The notes: generated by a model not told the origin, from the sequence alone. DNA of 64,000 nt from Gaiellaceae bacterium (GCA_026002995.1 BPGK01000001.1:2419988-2483987); one strand, 5' to 3'. Positions 24,547-33,083 are shown, counted from the first letter of the stretch. Numbers and translations: made by a program.

Positions 24547-26396
24547 GGCCGGGGCAGGAAGCCGAGATCGAGCCCGGTGATGAGCTCGGTCAAGACGGCC
24601 CGATCGAGGTAGCGGTTACCCCGCTCGCAGGATGTTTCCGGCGCGAACAGGCAGGCATGGCAGGCCGCGCCGTGCAAGGTGATCCCCTCGTCGTCGGGTG
24701 CGTGCTCGGCGCAGAGCGGATCCGATGCGCAGAGACCCGCATCGCGAAGCGCCCCGCGGAGGTGCCGTCCGAGCTCCTCCGGCTCGCCGAGCCTGACCAG
24801 CCCACCCAAGGTCCCCTCGGAGTCGGGCGCCGCGGTATAGAGCAGGACGCCCGCCATCGGCCCATCGGGATCCTCGGGCGGAAGCGCGTACAGCCGCTCT
24901 CTGATCGAGGCCTGTGAATACCCGCACTCGAGCGCAAGCCGCCGCATGAGCGCGTGGGCGAAGGTGTGCACGAGGACGAGCCGCAGTCCGGGATAGCCCG
25001 CCGACGGATCGGGAATACGGCGACGCTCTCTCCATGCCGCATGCGCAGCCCGGAACTCGGCGTCACGCTCGCCGCTTCGGCTCACCCACTCGGAGACCGC
25101 CGACTCCACGAGCTGGACGAAGATCCCCTCTCCGTGCACCTCCGCAGCAGGGAGGAACGTCACTCGCCCGCGCCCGAGCGGAACTCGGCGCTCGTCGAGG
25201 TTGTCCTCGTCGAAGGGCGAGTCCACGCGGGTGAAGCCGAGCAGCGCTTGCACCTCACGCAACCTCTCGACGAGGACGACCCGCTCGATCACGTCCTCGA
25301 AGCCCGCAGGGGCGCCGACGGCACGTGCCGTGAAGTCGCGCCCCGTGCGCCTGAGGTCGCCGGTCAGGAGCTCCCACTCGGGAACGCGGATGTCCCTTGC
25401 CGCCACTCCTTCGTCGCTCTGTTCCCGATACCGCTCGAGCGCCGCGAGCAGCTGCTCGTCATCGAGATCAGCGAACGCCGCGAGCTCGCCTCGGCGTCTG
25501 AGTAACGCGATGTCCGACGTGCTCTCGATCGCTTCGAGCCCGCTCCAATGCGCGTGGATCCGCTGCATGAGCTCGTCCTCGTGCCGCGGGATGGAGAGCG
25601 CCGACTCCTTGACCGCGAACCAGGAGTTCGTCGCGCCCAGCAGCATCGCCCGCATGCGAAGCGTGCACCCCTCTCGCTCGCGCAGGTGCGGATGGGCGCC
25701 GCTACAGAGCGGCATGTTGTCGCGGTTCTTCTCGCCGAAGGCCTCCGAGAGCCTCCGTTTCGAGTCGCAGGTGAGGCACGTGACCTGGATGTGCGCGACC
25801 TCGCCCGAGGCGCCGATCTCGTCGAGCCGCAGGTTCCAGGCGCAGTCGACGTCGTCAGGTGACGTCTTGTAGTGGGCGAACGCAACCCAGGGAAAGTCGT
25901 CGAGGTGCCCGTTCTCGCAGGCGACGACGAAGCGTGCGGGCAACGCGGTGGGTGGGCTCTTGGCGCCCGCGCAGTTCGTGTGGACGTACCGGTTCTGGTC
26001 GGGCCGTACGGCGTTCACCCGCAGCTCGAAAAGCCCGGACTCGATCGGTGCGAGCTTCCTGCACACCGGGCAGAGAAGCCAGCGGGGGAAGGCCGCGACC
26101 GGCACGCCGATCAGGTTCGAGGATTCGAGGGCACCGGCCGTGAGGCCGCCGCGGTCATCGTTCTGCGGCGGGCCGTGCAGCCGCTCGACGTGCTCGAGCC
26201 CCTCCTGCTGCCGGATCGCGGCGAGCAGACGCGGCTCCTCGATCACGGGAGCGTTCTCGAGCCGCCAGTCGTCGAGCCCCATGACCATCGCCGAAAGCCG
26301 CGGGAGGTCGACGACGCTCCCGACGCCGAAGGTGTGGATGAGCGCGCTGGGGCGAAGCGCGCCGACGCGGGTGCGCCTCGTCTGCCTAGTCGCCAT
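24543..26396 (-). CDS. drmB: DISARM protein DrmB (DUF1998)
   Basis: This 617-residue protein begins at ATG 26396 (MATRQTRRTRVGALRPSALI), inside the last codons of drmA. The N-terminus LIHTFGVGSVVDLP is characteristic of DrmB. Several cysteine pairs (LLCPVCRKL, CLTCDSKRR) suggest zinc ribbons. The C-terminal DUF1998 part has LVLVHTFAHALMRRLALECGYSQ, LLYTAAPDSEGTLGGLV and late cysteines CHACLF and CERGNRYLDR. DrmA and DrmB form the DNA-translocating core complex of DISARM. Overlaps with drmA (11 nt) and drmC (4 nt) show tight coupling. Confidence 0.93.
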   Translation of the reverse strand: MATRQTRRTRVGALRPSALIHTFGVGSVVDLPRLSAMVMGLDDWRLENAPVIEEPRLLAAIRQQEGLEHVERLHGPPQNDDRGGLTAGALESSNLIGVPVAAFPRWLLCPVCRKLAPIESGLFELRVNAVRPDQNRYVHTNCAGAKSPPTALPARFVVACENGHLDDFPWVAFAHYKTSPDDVDCAWNLRLDEIGASGEVAHIQVTCLTCDSKRRLSEAFGEKNRDNMPLCSGAHPHLREREGCTLRMRAMLLGATNSWFAVKESALSIPRHEDELMQRIHAHWSGLEAIESTSDIALLRRRGELAAFADLDDEQLLAALERYREQSDEGVAARDIRVPEWELLTGDLRRTGRDFTARAVGAPAGFEDVIERVVLVERLREVQALLGFTRVDSPFDEDNLDERRVPLGRGRVTFLPAAEVHGEGIFVQLVESAVSEWVSRSGERDAEFRAAHAAWRERRRIPDPSAGYPGLRLVLVHTFAHALMRRLALECGYSQASIRERLYALPPEDPDGPMAGVLLYTAAPDSEGTLGGLVRLGEPEELGRHLRGALRDAGLCASDPLCAEHAPDDEGITLHGAACHACLFAPETSCERGNRYLDRAVLTELITGLDLGFLPRP

Positions 26397-29300
26397 CGCC
26401 CGCCGCGCCCCCACGGCCGTCGCCACCTGGGAAGAGTGGGCTGTCCGAGAGGATGAGGCCCACCGTCGGCTCCACGTCGCGCAGCGAGCTGAGAACGGTG
26501 AACGTCCCCCAGGGCTCCGTGCCCGGCCGGCGCAGGAGGCCGACAGTCTGCGAGTCCCGCTTCTCCTGGTAGCCGAGCCGGGCGCCCGTGTTCATCGCCT
26601 GTTGGGCGCGAGCGAGCCAGGCGTCGATGCGCGTGTCGAGCTCGTCTTCGACAAGACGCTCGAGCTGCCCGTCCACGCTCACCTCCGCCGCGCGTTTCTT
26701 GATCGCCTCAACTGCAGCCAAGACAAGCTCCTTGGTTCGATCGAGCTGCTGAGCCGCCTCATTCGGGTTCATCGCAAGCTCGGCATCGCGGATCAGCGAG
26801 ACGAGGAGCGCGCTCAGACCGCGGTCACGTGCACGCGGCGCGAAGGGTGTGACCGACAGTGCCTCGACGAAGCGGTAGAAGCTCGCGTGGTAGTGCTCGA
26901 AGCGCTCGTAGTGTGAGAGGTCGCGCGGGCGCGCCCAGTTGTAGACCGTGCACACGATCCCCGGCTTCGAGCGCCCGACCCGGCTCGTGGCCTGAATGTA
27001 CTCGGCGGTCGTCTTCGGCTGGCCGGCGACCACCATGAGGCCGAGCCGCCGAACATCGACGCCGACGGAGATCATGTTCGTCGCGAGCAAGACGTCGATC
27101 GGACGCGGTGCCGCGGTCTTGTCGCGCTTGCGCCGCTTCTCCTCCTCGGCGCGGCTAAACGTCCGCTCCATCGCGTCGAGCTTCTCCGGAATCTCGGTGC
27201 CTGCGAGCCGTGAGGTCAGCTCCTGGATGCTCTCTGGCCCGAGCCGGCGCTGCGCGAGGCCACGGCGATCCGTCTTGCCGAGCCGCGTTCGGATGTCGTC
27301 CTCGCACAGGCGCCGCATCCCGGCGAGCTCCTGCATCGCGTTGAAGTAGCCGACGAGCGTCATCCACGGATCGGCGTGGGTGTCGTACTCCTCGTACAGC
27401 TTCTGCGCCGCCGCGAGGAAGGCGACGTAGACACGGATCAGCACCGCCTTCAGCCGCCGCCCCGGCGCGCACACGCCGAGGTACAGACGCCCGAATGCCT
27501 CGCTGAGCGGACGCTCGCGGGCGAAGAAGGTGTCCTCCACATCGAGCCCCGGCGGCGGGAACACCCGCACTCGGCGGAGGAAGAGCCGATGCACCTGGTC
27601 GCCGGCCCGGCGAACGGTCGCCGTCGAGGCGATCACCTTCGGCCGCACGACGGTCCCGTCGAGCTCCCAGCTCGCAAGCTTGTCGATCGCCGTCTCGTAG
27701 AGGCCGACCATGGTCCCGAGCGGGCCTGAGATGAGGTGGAGCTCGTCCTGGATGATCAGATCGGGTGGGCGCAGCAGCACGCCGCGATCGACCGTCTTCG
27801 CCGCCGGGAGCGAGCCCCTCGCCGGATGGCTGTCGGCGTCCTCGAGCGTCGGCGTGCGGAAGCCGTGCCGCTCGCAGCGTCCGTCGACGATGCCGAAGAG
27901 CGTCTCGGTCGCGCCGTTCCAGGGGAGCTGCGCGAACTTGTCGACCGTCGCGATCAGGAGCGCCGGCAGTCGGCGGAAGATCTCCTCGTCCACGGTGAGC
28001 ACCGGGATCCCCTCCCCCGGCGCCCTCCGCGCCGAGAACTCGCACGTCCCCAGGCTGTCGCCGCAGAAGGTGAGAACGCGCGCGCGGCCCTTCTCGTAGG
28101 TCTCGACCTTCATGTACACGCCGGGGTCGATCCGCTCCCCACACCAGGGGCAGTGCGAGAGCTGATCGGGTCGGCCGCTTCCGGTCTTGCGCCAGCCGTC
28201 GCCGTGCAGGTTCTTGAGCGCCTCGGCGGCGATGTCGATCCGGTTCGGCGTCGTCGCCTGACCGACCCAGAGGCCGATGCGGAATGGCTCCTCGCCCCAG
28301 CGCTCGGGATCCTCGCGCCGGATCACCTCGCAGGCGCAGACGAGCGACGCCGCCCGCTGGAACTGCTGGAGCGTCAGCACGCGAAGCGTGTAGCGCATGA
28401 GCACCGCGACACCCGCATCCGCCCGTCGACCACCGAGCGGCCCCTGCAGCCGCCGCAGCGCGAGCACGTAGGCCGAGAGGCCGAGGTACGCCTCCGTCTT
28501 GCCGCCGCCCGTCGGATACCAGAGGAGATCGCAGATCGCCTCGGTCGGATGCGAGCGGTCGGGATGCGTCGGGTCGGTGACGCTCGGCAGGTTGAGAAGG
28601 ATGAAGGCGAGCTGGAATGGGTACCAGCTGCGGTGCTCGGGCTTCTCGAAGGCAGAGAGCGGCTGCGTCCCGCCGCGCCGGCGGTGCTCCGACCAGAGCG
28701 TGTGCGAGCGCTGCATCGCCATCGCCCGGTTCGCGAACCGGAAGGCATCGCGCGCCTGCTGGCTCTCGGCCAGGAGCGCGATGCCGTCTGCGATTCGCTG
28801 CCTGGCCTCCTCGGCCCGCTCGAGCAGTTCCCGGGCTGCGTCGGTGTGAGCGCCGAGTCCGTCCGCGCCCGCGTCCAGCCGCGCGGCCTGCCGCCTCAGC
28901 CACTCCCCGTAGGCGACGCCGAGCGGCTCGAGCAACGTGACGAGCTCGCCGTCAGCGGCCTCTCCGAGTCGCTGCATGTCGAGCTCGAGCGCGGCCAGCA
29001 GCGGCTCGTCCTCGGCGGTCGGCGGTCGCATCTGCGCGACCTCGTAGCGTGGGAACGACGTCGTCTCGAGCCGCAGCGCACGCGTCGGATCGGCGGGATC
29101 GAGCGTGGCGTGCACGGCAACGTTGTGGCCGACGGCGTGCTCGACGCGACGGCGGTACGAGACCGCGAGCAGCTGATCTTCGTGCTCGGGCAAGGTGAGC
29201 TCGTCCGGACGCGCGACGAACACCGCCGTCCCATCCACAGCCTCGACCGCGAGCCGCGCCTGGAAGAGCCACGCTCGATCCTTGTTCTCGTCCGGCTCCT

Positions 29301-29850
29301 GCTGGCCGTTTCGCAAGAAGAGCGTCACCGACCACTGGTCGTCGAGACGGCGAACGACCGCCTCGACTCGCACGTCCGGCACGTCTGGATCGGGCGCACC
29401 GACCTCGCGCCGTCCCACGCTGAGCGGCAGCTCCAGCTCGCCGCCGCAGGGAACACGCTTCCAGACCTTGCCCTCGCCGTCCTCGGCATCGACGCGCTCG
29501 TACCGTCCCCACGAGGCGCTGACCCCGAGCGCCCAGCACGCGCCGTCGACCCGGAAGCTCAACCCGAGCGAGGACGGGAAGAGCGACTGCTCCGCAGCCT
29601 CGGGCTCCGCATCCCCGTCCTCTTCGCTCTCGTCTCCCGACGCGAGCGGCTCGTCCAGGTCGGTCTCGAGCAGGTGTCCTCGCGAGGCAAGGATCCCGAG
29701 CAGGTAACGATCGCGGGGTTGCTCCTCGCGTGGGAGCACCTCCTCGTCTCCGCCCGCCGGCCCCAGGAGATCGCGCTCGACGAGCGAGACAAGTTGCTCG
29801 CGAAGCTCCTCTGGGCTCGGCGGCGAGAGGACCGACGACGGCTCGGACAT
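26386..29850 (-). CDS. drmA: DISARM helicase DrmA
   Basis: The 1154-residue superfamily 2 helicase has the DrmA layout: about 430 residues of N-terminal extension, Walker A PTGGGKT at 446-452 (LLWYPTGGGKTEAYLGL), CPWC at 568-571 suggesting a metal site, the Walker B box DELH at 702-705 (IIQDELHLISGPLG), and the motif VI region YIQATSRVGR with NMISVGVDVRRLGLMVV before it. In DISARM it forms the core with DrmB and blocks incoming DNA. In canonical class 1 loci it follows drmMI directly; here a 4.2 kb plus-strand cassette separates them, so drmA needs its own promoter in 29851-29957. Confidence 0.94.
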   Translation of the reverse strand: MSEPSSVLSPPSPEELREQLVSLVERDLLGPAGGDEEVLPREEQPRDRYLLGILASRGHLLETDLDEPLASGDESEEDGDAEPEAAEQSLFPSSLGLSFRVDGACWALGVSASWGRYERVDAEDGEGKVWKRVPCGGELELPLSVGRREVGAPDPDVPDVRVEAVVRRLDDQWSVTLFLRNGQQEPDENKDRAWLFQARLAVEAVDGTAVFVARPDELTLPEHEDQLLAVSYRRRVEHAVGHNVAVHATLDPADPTRALRLETTSFPRYEVAQMRPPTAEDEPLLAALELDMQRLGEAADGELVTLLEPLGVAYGEWLRRQAARLDAGADGLGAHTDAARELLERAEEARQRIADGIALLAESQQARDAFRFANRAMAMQRSHTLWSEHRRRGGTQPLSAFEKPEHRSWYPFQLAFILLNLPSVTDPTHPDRSHPTEAICDLLWYPTGGGKTEAYLGLSAYVLALRRLQGPLGGRRADAGVAVLMRYTLRVLTLQQFQRAASLVCACEVIRREDPERWGEEPFRIGLWVGQATTPNRIDIAAEALKNLHGDGWRKTGSGRPDQLSHCPWCGERIDPGVYMKVETYEKGRARVLTFCGDSLGTCEFSARRAPGEGIPVLTVDEEIFRRLPALLIATVDKFAQLPWNGATETLFGIVDGRCERHGFRTPTLEDADSHPARGSLPAAKTVDRGVLLRPPDLIIQDELHLISGPLGTMVGLYETAIDKLASWELDGTVVRPKVIASTATVRRAGDQVHRLFLRRVRVFPPPGLDVEDTFFARERPLSEAFGRLYLGVCAPGRRLKAVLIRVYVAFLAAAQKLYEEYDTHADPWMTLVGYFNAMQELAGMRRLCEDDIRTRLGKTDRRGLAQRRLGPESIQELTSRLAGTEIPEKLDAMERTFSRAEEEKRRKRDKTAAPRPIDVLLATNMISVGVDVRRLGLMVVAGQPKTTAEYIQATSRVGRSKPGIVCTVYNWARPRDLSHYERFEHYHASFYRFVEALSVTPFAPRARDRGLSALLVSLIRDAELAMNPNEAAQQLDRTKELVLAAVEAIKKRAAEVSVDGQLERLVEDELDTRIDAWLARAQQAMNTGARLGYQEKRDSQTVGLLRRPGTEPWGTFTVLSSLRDVEPTVGLILSDSPLFPGGDGRGGAAGDGD

Positions 29851-29909
29851 CGCTCAGAGGCTACGTAGACCGCGCACAGGTTGCACGAGATCGATACGGA
29901 TGTGCGCCA

Positions 29910-29951
29910 AACGCAAGGTTTGCAGGAACGCAAGGTTTCCAGCCGTAGAAT
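29910..29951. promoter_or_regulatory. Tandem 12-bp repeat and leaderless promoter between drmA and the cassette
   Basis: AACGCAAGGTTT occurs at 29910-29921 and 29927-29938 (17-bp period), in the 107-bp gap between divergent drmA and the cassette. A TAGAAT -10 box at 29946-29951 puts transcription start on or next to the GTG at 29958, so the first cassette gene is likely leaderless. The repeats lie over its -35 region and upstream of drmA, so one regulator could control both directions (inference). Confidence 0.55.
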
Positions 29952-29957
29952 AAGCCC

Positions 29958-30272
29958 GTGCAGACCATCGACGCAGAGCTGGAAGAAAAGCTTCAAGGGC
30001 TCAAGTCGGGCACGACCGAGGTTCTGAGCGCGAAGGTTCGCCATGAAGCGGATTCGGAAGGCGGGCCGGCGCTCTTCCTCGAGCTGACGCTCACGAACCC
30101 GCCGCCCGGCGAGGAGACGTGGCCAATCGACGACATCTGGGCTCTGCGCAGGAAGGTCGGCGACGTGGTCGCGAGCATCGGCGAGGTCACCGAGCCGTGG
30201 TTCATTCGGTTCTATCCGAAGGATCCGGGTGAGCTCGAGCCGAGCGACCTCGAGGAGCAGCTCGACCTGTAG
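29958..30272 (+). CDS. Unknown 104-residue protein, first gene of the DISARM-internal cassette
   Basis: It starts at GTG 29958, probably without a leader. The protein is acidic (ends EPSDLEEQLDL), with an N-terminal helix, a beta stretch ALFLELTLTNPPPGEETWP, a helix WALRRKVGDVVASIG, and WFIRFYPKDPGE. That alternation suggests a small alpha/beta fold. Its stop overlaps the HEPN-like gene start by one base (TAGTG), so the two are a coupled pair resembling toxin-antitoxin arrangements. No family recognised. Confidence 0.65.
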   Translation: MQTIDAELEEKLQGLKSGTTEVLSAKVRHEADSEGGPALFLELTLTNPPPGEETWPIDDIWALRRKVGDVVASIGEVTEPWFIRFYPKDPGELEPSDLEEQLDL

Positions 30273-30793
30273 TGCCGACGCCGGTTCCGATCGACCCGGC
30301 GAAGCTCCTCGAAGCGGCACGGCAGTTCGCCGACCACCACAGCGCCCAGGGCCGTCCACGGCCGATCTGGCTTCGTCGAGCGGTCTCCAGCGCCTACTAC
30401 GCGCTGTACCACGAGCTCTGCCGAGCCGCAGCCACCCATCTGCTCCCAAATGCGCCCCCCGCGGACCAGTTCCGCCTCGCGCGCTCGTTCACGCACCAGG
30501 CGCTGAGAGACACGTGCGAGTGGATCGCCGGACGAGGGAAGCTGCCCCAGCACGCCGGCACCTTGATCGCCCCGCTGCGCCACACCGCGATCGAGGACGT
30601 CGCGGCGGCCTTCCTCGATCTCCAGGAAGCGCGGCACGCCGCCGACTACGATCACCTCGCTTCCTTCGATAAGACCACGGTGCTCCAGCATGTTCGTGTC
30701 GCCGACCTGGCGATCGAGACCCTCGCCGGAGCGAGTCCACAGGACCGGCAGACACTCTTCGCGCTTCTTGCGCTGAAGACGCAGCTCCGTTAG
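30272..30793 (+). CDS. HEPN-like helical protein
   Basis: The 173-residue all-helical protein contains LRRAVSSAYYALYHELC, the second-helix pattern of HEPN-family proteins, and LQEARHAADYDHLASF, where R-x6-H with ADYD resembles the HEPN catalytic helix. HEPN proteins are often RNases in toxin-antitoxin and phage-defence systems. It is coupled to the 104-residue gene (one-base overlap), which may be its partner. RNase activity is not certain because the canonical RNxxxH is absent. Confidence 0.65.
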   Translation: MPTPVPIDPAKLLEAARQFADHHSAQGRPRPIWLRRAVSSAYYALYHELCRAAATHLLPNAPPADQFRLARSFTHQALRDTCEWIAGRGKLPQHAGTLIAPLRHTAIEDVAAAFLDLQEARHAADYDHLASFDKTTVLQHVRVADLAIETLAGASPQDRQTLFALLALKTQLR

Positions 30794-30805
30794 CCCCGTC
30801 GCCGC

Positions 30806-30837
30806 GCTCCCCCGGGAGGATCGCGCGATCCGAGTGC
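30806..30837. repeat. Short intergenic element, second copy
   Basis: GCTCCCCCGGGAGG followed by the perfect 14-bp palindrome GGATCGCGCGATCC (overlapping) and GAGTGC. It corresponds to the element at 8425-8460 with a shorter centre. Located in the 122-bp gap before the Lys-rich peptide gene. Confidence 0.4.
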
Positions 30838-30867
30838 CACCACCCAACCGGGAGCGGTCATAGATGC

Positions 30868-30909
30868 TACAATTGCATGGAAACTCCGGATTCTATGCAG
30901 AAGGAGGTG
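30868..30909 (+). promoter_or_regulatory. Promoter and strong ribosome site of the Lys-rich peptide gene
   Basis: A TACAAT -10 box at 30868-30873 is set in a partial palindrome (ATGC-N7-GCAT). The sequence AGGAGGTG at 30902-30909, 6 nt before GTG 30916, is a perfect Shine-Dalgarno and the best in this window, which decides the start of the small gene. Confidence 0.55.
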
Positions 30910-30915
30910 AAGAAC

Positions 30916-31053
30916 GTGGCTCACAAGCAGACGAGCAAGAAGGCGGCGTCGGCCGCATCTGACGTGCTCCGCGACAAGCGAACGAGCAAGAAGTCGAAGA
31001 CCGCCGCAGGCTCCGCGCTCTCCCAGCGTGAGAAGACCAAGAAGCGAAAGTAG
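30916..31053 (+). CDS. 45-residue Lys/Ala/Ser-rich basic protein upstream of XRE-ImmA
   Basis: Too short for standard gene callers but strongly supported: a perfect Shine-Dalgarno, and only 2 nt between its stop and the next gene. The protein has two similar halves, AHKQTSKKAASAASDVLRD and TSKKSKTAAGSALSQREK, each with TSKK followed by an Ala/Ser-rich helix, and a KKRK tail. Such a sequence could bind nucleic acid or serve as a helical degron or chaperoned partner of the ImmA-type protease that follows. The function is unknown. Its position suggests it is the antitoxin-like or regulated partner in the module (inference). Confidence 0.65.
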   Translation: MAHKQTSKKAASAASDVLRDKRTSKKSKTAAGSALSQREKTKKRK

Positions 31054-31055
31054 CG

Positions 31056-32207
31056 ATGTCGCTCACCCGTACCGATCTCGGCCGGCGGATCGCTAGCGCC
31101 CGCGAGGCGGCCGGCCTCTCGCAGACAGACCTGGCGCAGCAGATCGGGCTCAGCCAGTCGGCGATGTCGCGTATCGAGTCCGGCTTGCGTGGCGTGGACT
31201 CGATCGAGCTGGCCGAGATCGCCCGCGTGCTCGACGTCGCGGTTCTCGACCTCCTCGAGACGCGCCCGCTGGCGCAGGAGCTTCGGGTCGCCGCCCGCGC
31301 CCAAGGCATCGCCGACTCGGCGTCACTCGAGCGGGCCGTCGATCGCGTCGTCGAGCTCGTGCGTCTCGACGACCTGCTCGGGGAGCTGGGACTTCCGGAT
31401 GAGCAGGCGGCACCTCCGCGAATGCCCGTGCCTCGCGCCAACCTCGCGATCGATCAAGGTCGAGACCTCGCGCGCGCTGTGCGCGCCGACTGGAACCTCG
31501 GCGACGATCCCCTACCCGATCTCTTCAGCGTCATCGAAGAGCACGCCGATGTGGGAGTGCTGCTCGAGCCGCTTCAGCGCGGCCTCGATGGGCTCTGCGC
31601 CCGCACCGACGACGTCGCGCTCATCGTCGTGGACAGCTCCGCCCCTGTCGGCCGTCAGCGCTTTACCGCCGCGCACGAGCTGTGCCATCTCCTGCTCGGC
31701 GAGGGAGGCCTGGTGCTGATCGACGAGCGGATCGCGGCTCACGGTGAGCCGCCCGAGATCCGCGCCAACGCCTTCGCGTCGCACTTCCTCATGCCCGCAG
31801 AGGGCATCCGGCGCTACGTCGGCGGACGATCGGTGGGCGAGGAGGTCGTCGTGGAGCTCCAGTTCACGTTCGGCGTCAGCCTCGACGCTCTCCTGTGGCA
31901 CCTGGTCAACCTGGAGCACATCTCTGTCGATGAGCGCGACGTCATCTCCGGTCGCGGCGCCAAGGCCCTTGCCTACCGGTACGGCTACGGGAGCGAGTGG
32001 GAGAGCCAGGAGTCCCAGCGCGGTCTGCGCCGCCCACCTCGACCGCTGGTACAGCGAGCCCTCGCTGCTTACGAGCACGGCAAGGTTGGGATCGACGTGG
32101 TGGCACGCCTCATCGGCCGGGACGATGCTGACGCGCTTCGCGCCGAGCTCGAGGAGATCGGCATCGGCGGCGACTCTCGTTGGTGGGAATCATCCGAGCC
32201 GGCATGA
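31056..32207 (+). CDS. XRE HTH regulator fused to ImmA/IrrE-type metallopeptidase
   Basis: This 383-residue protein has an XRE helix-turn-helix at 7-63 (REAAGLSQTDLAQQIGLSQS, then MSRIESGLRGV) and a COG2856/ImmA-type zinc peptidase with HELCH at 207-211 (FTAAHELCHLLLGE). The downstream EIRANAFASHFLMPAE carries the third ligand region. ImmA proteins cleave repressors to switch on mobile elements or stress responses, and XRE fusions regulate toxin-antitoxin-like modules. Here it sits in the middle of the cassette with the Lys-rich peptide before and a PIN-like gene after, and is the best candidate for the cassette's controller. Confidence 0.88.
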   Translation: MSLTRTDLGRRIASAREAAGLSQTDLAQQIGLSQSAMSRIESGLRGVDSIELAEIARVLDVAVLDLLETRPLAQELRVAARAQGIADSASLERAVDRVVELVRLDDLLGELGLPDEQAAPPRMPVPRANLAIDQGRDLARAVRADWNLGDDPLPDLFSVIEEHADVGVLLEPLQRGLDGLCARTDDVALIVVDSSAPVGRQRFTAAHELCHLLLGEGGLVLIDERIAAHGEPPEIRANAFASHFLMPAEGIRRYVGGRSVGEEVVVELQFTFGVSLDALLWHLVNLEHISVDERDVISGRGAKALAYRYGYGSEWESQESQRGLRRPPRPLVQRALAAYEHGKVGIDVVARLIGRDDADALRAELEEIGIGGDSRWWESSEPA

Positions 32208-32210
32208 GGC

Positions 32211-32735
32211 GTGCAGACGCGGCCGCGCGAGTGGATCTTCGAGACGACGGTGGTCTCAGCGTTCGCGCTCGTCAGAAGGCTCGACCTTCTCGAGACTCGC
32301 TACTCGGGGCGCGCCCACTGGTGCATCGAGGTTCAGCGGGAGATCGTCGCAGGGCTTGCGGCGCATCCTCGACTCGGCGACGTCATCGGCTCCGCCTGGC
32401 TCGGTGCCCCGATCCACTCGTTCGCGGTCGACCGGATCGAGCGCATGCGGCAACGCCTGGGCGGCGGAGCAGGCGACGACCGGCATCGTGGCGAAGCCGC
32501 GACGATCGTGGTCGCGATGGACAACGACTGGATCGTCGCGACCGACGACCGTGACGCGACGCGCCTCGCGCGAGCCGAGGGTCTCCGCACGATAGGCACG
32601 CCACGGATTCTCCAGGCCTGCGTCAGAGGCGGGCAGCTCTCGGCCGCCGAAGCCGTCGGCCTCCTGGGCGAGATGATCGACGCGCACGGCCGGCGGCTGC
32701 CGCGGCTGACCGAGGAGTTCTTCGAGGAGGGGTGA
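32211..32735 (+). CDS. PIN-like nuclease domain protein
   Basis: The 174-residue protein follows the PIN plan: WIFETTVVSAFALVRRLDLL at the first strand, CIEVQREIVAGL holding the second acidic residue, and GEAATIVVAMDNDWIVATDDRDATRLA with the third and fourth, ending IGTPRILQACVRGG. The first acidic residue is Glu instead of the usual Asp (FETT for xDTN/S), which may weaken nuclease activity. It starts at GTG 32211, 3 nt after the XRE-ImmA stop. XRE-ImmA plus PIN is likely a toxin-antitoxin-like unit (inference). Confidence 0.75.
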   Translation: MQTRPREWIFETTVVSAFALVRRLDLLETRYSGRAHWCIEVQREIVAGLAAHPRLGDVIGSAWLGAPIHSFAVDRIERMRQRLGGGAGDDRHRGEAATIVVAMDNDWIVATDDRDATRLARAEGLRTIGTPRILQACVRGGQLSAAEAVGLLGEMIDAHGRRLPRLTEEFFEEG

Positions 32736-32854
32736 GCTCTGCTTGCACCAGGAGCGTTTGTACTTGGTCGCTGCAGACATCGCAGACGCGGAGACGAGAC
32801 CCGGCGTAGCCCCGCGCATCGTGGTCGGAGCTCTCCTCTCGAGGGGCGCCGGGC

Positions 32855-32860
32855 TATACT
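32855..32860 (+). promoter_or_regulatory. -10 box for a leaderless transcript
   Basis: An extended -10 GGC-TATACT ends 7 nt before GTG 32868, placing the transcript start at the start codon. No clear -35 element is present. The 132-bp gap before it shows nothing else recognisable. Confidence 0.5.
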
Positions 32861-32867
32861 CGCGCCG

Positions 32868-33074
32868 GTGTCGGTCGACAACACTGGAGACATGGAGTCC
32901 CGGCGCGACAGCGACCTCTCGACGATCGATCTCCTCGAGCAGCTTTCGGAGAGCCAGCGAGAATCCGCTGAGTACGCGTACAAGCTCGCCGAGACGTACG
33001 AGGTCATCCTCCAAGCCTCGGGCGCCGTCTGGGATCCCAGGACGTTCTCGGTGGCGGGGACGAACCAAGCGTAG
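32868..33074 (+). CDS. Unknown 68-residue protein upstream of the SDH_sah protease
   Basis: This is an acidic, mostly helical small protein (STIDLLEQLSESQRESAEY, then AYKLAETYEVILQASGAVWD). The start is taken as GTG 32868 because of the -10 box; an ATG at 32892 preceded by TGGAGA is a possible alternative. It ends 9 nt before the protease gene and may be a partner or adaptor for it. No family recognised. Confidence 0.6.
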   Translation: MSVDNTGDMESRRDSDLSTIDLLEQLSESQRESAEYAYKLAETYEVILQASGAVWDPRTFSVAGTNQA

Positions 33075-33083
33075 GCAGCTTCC

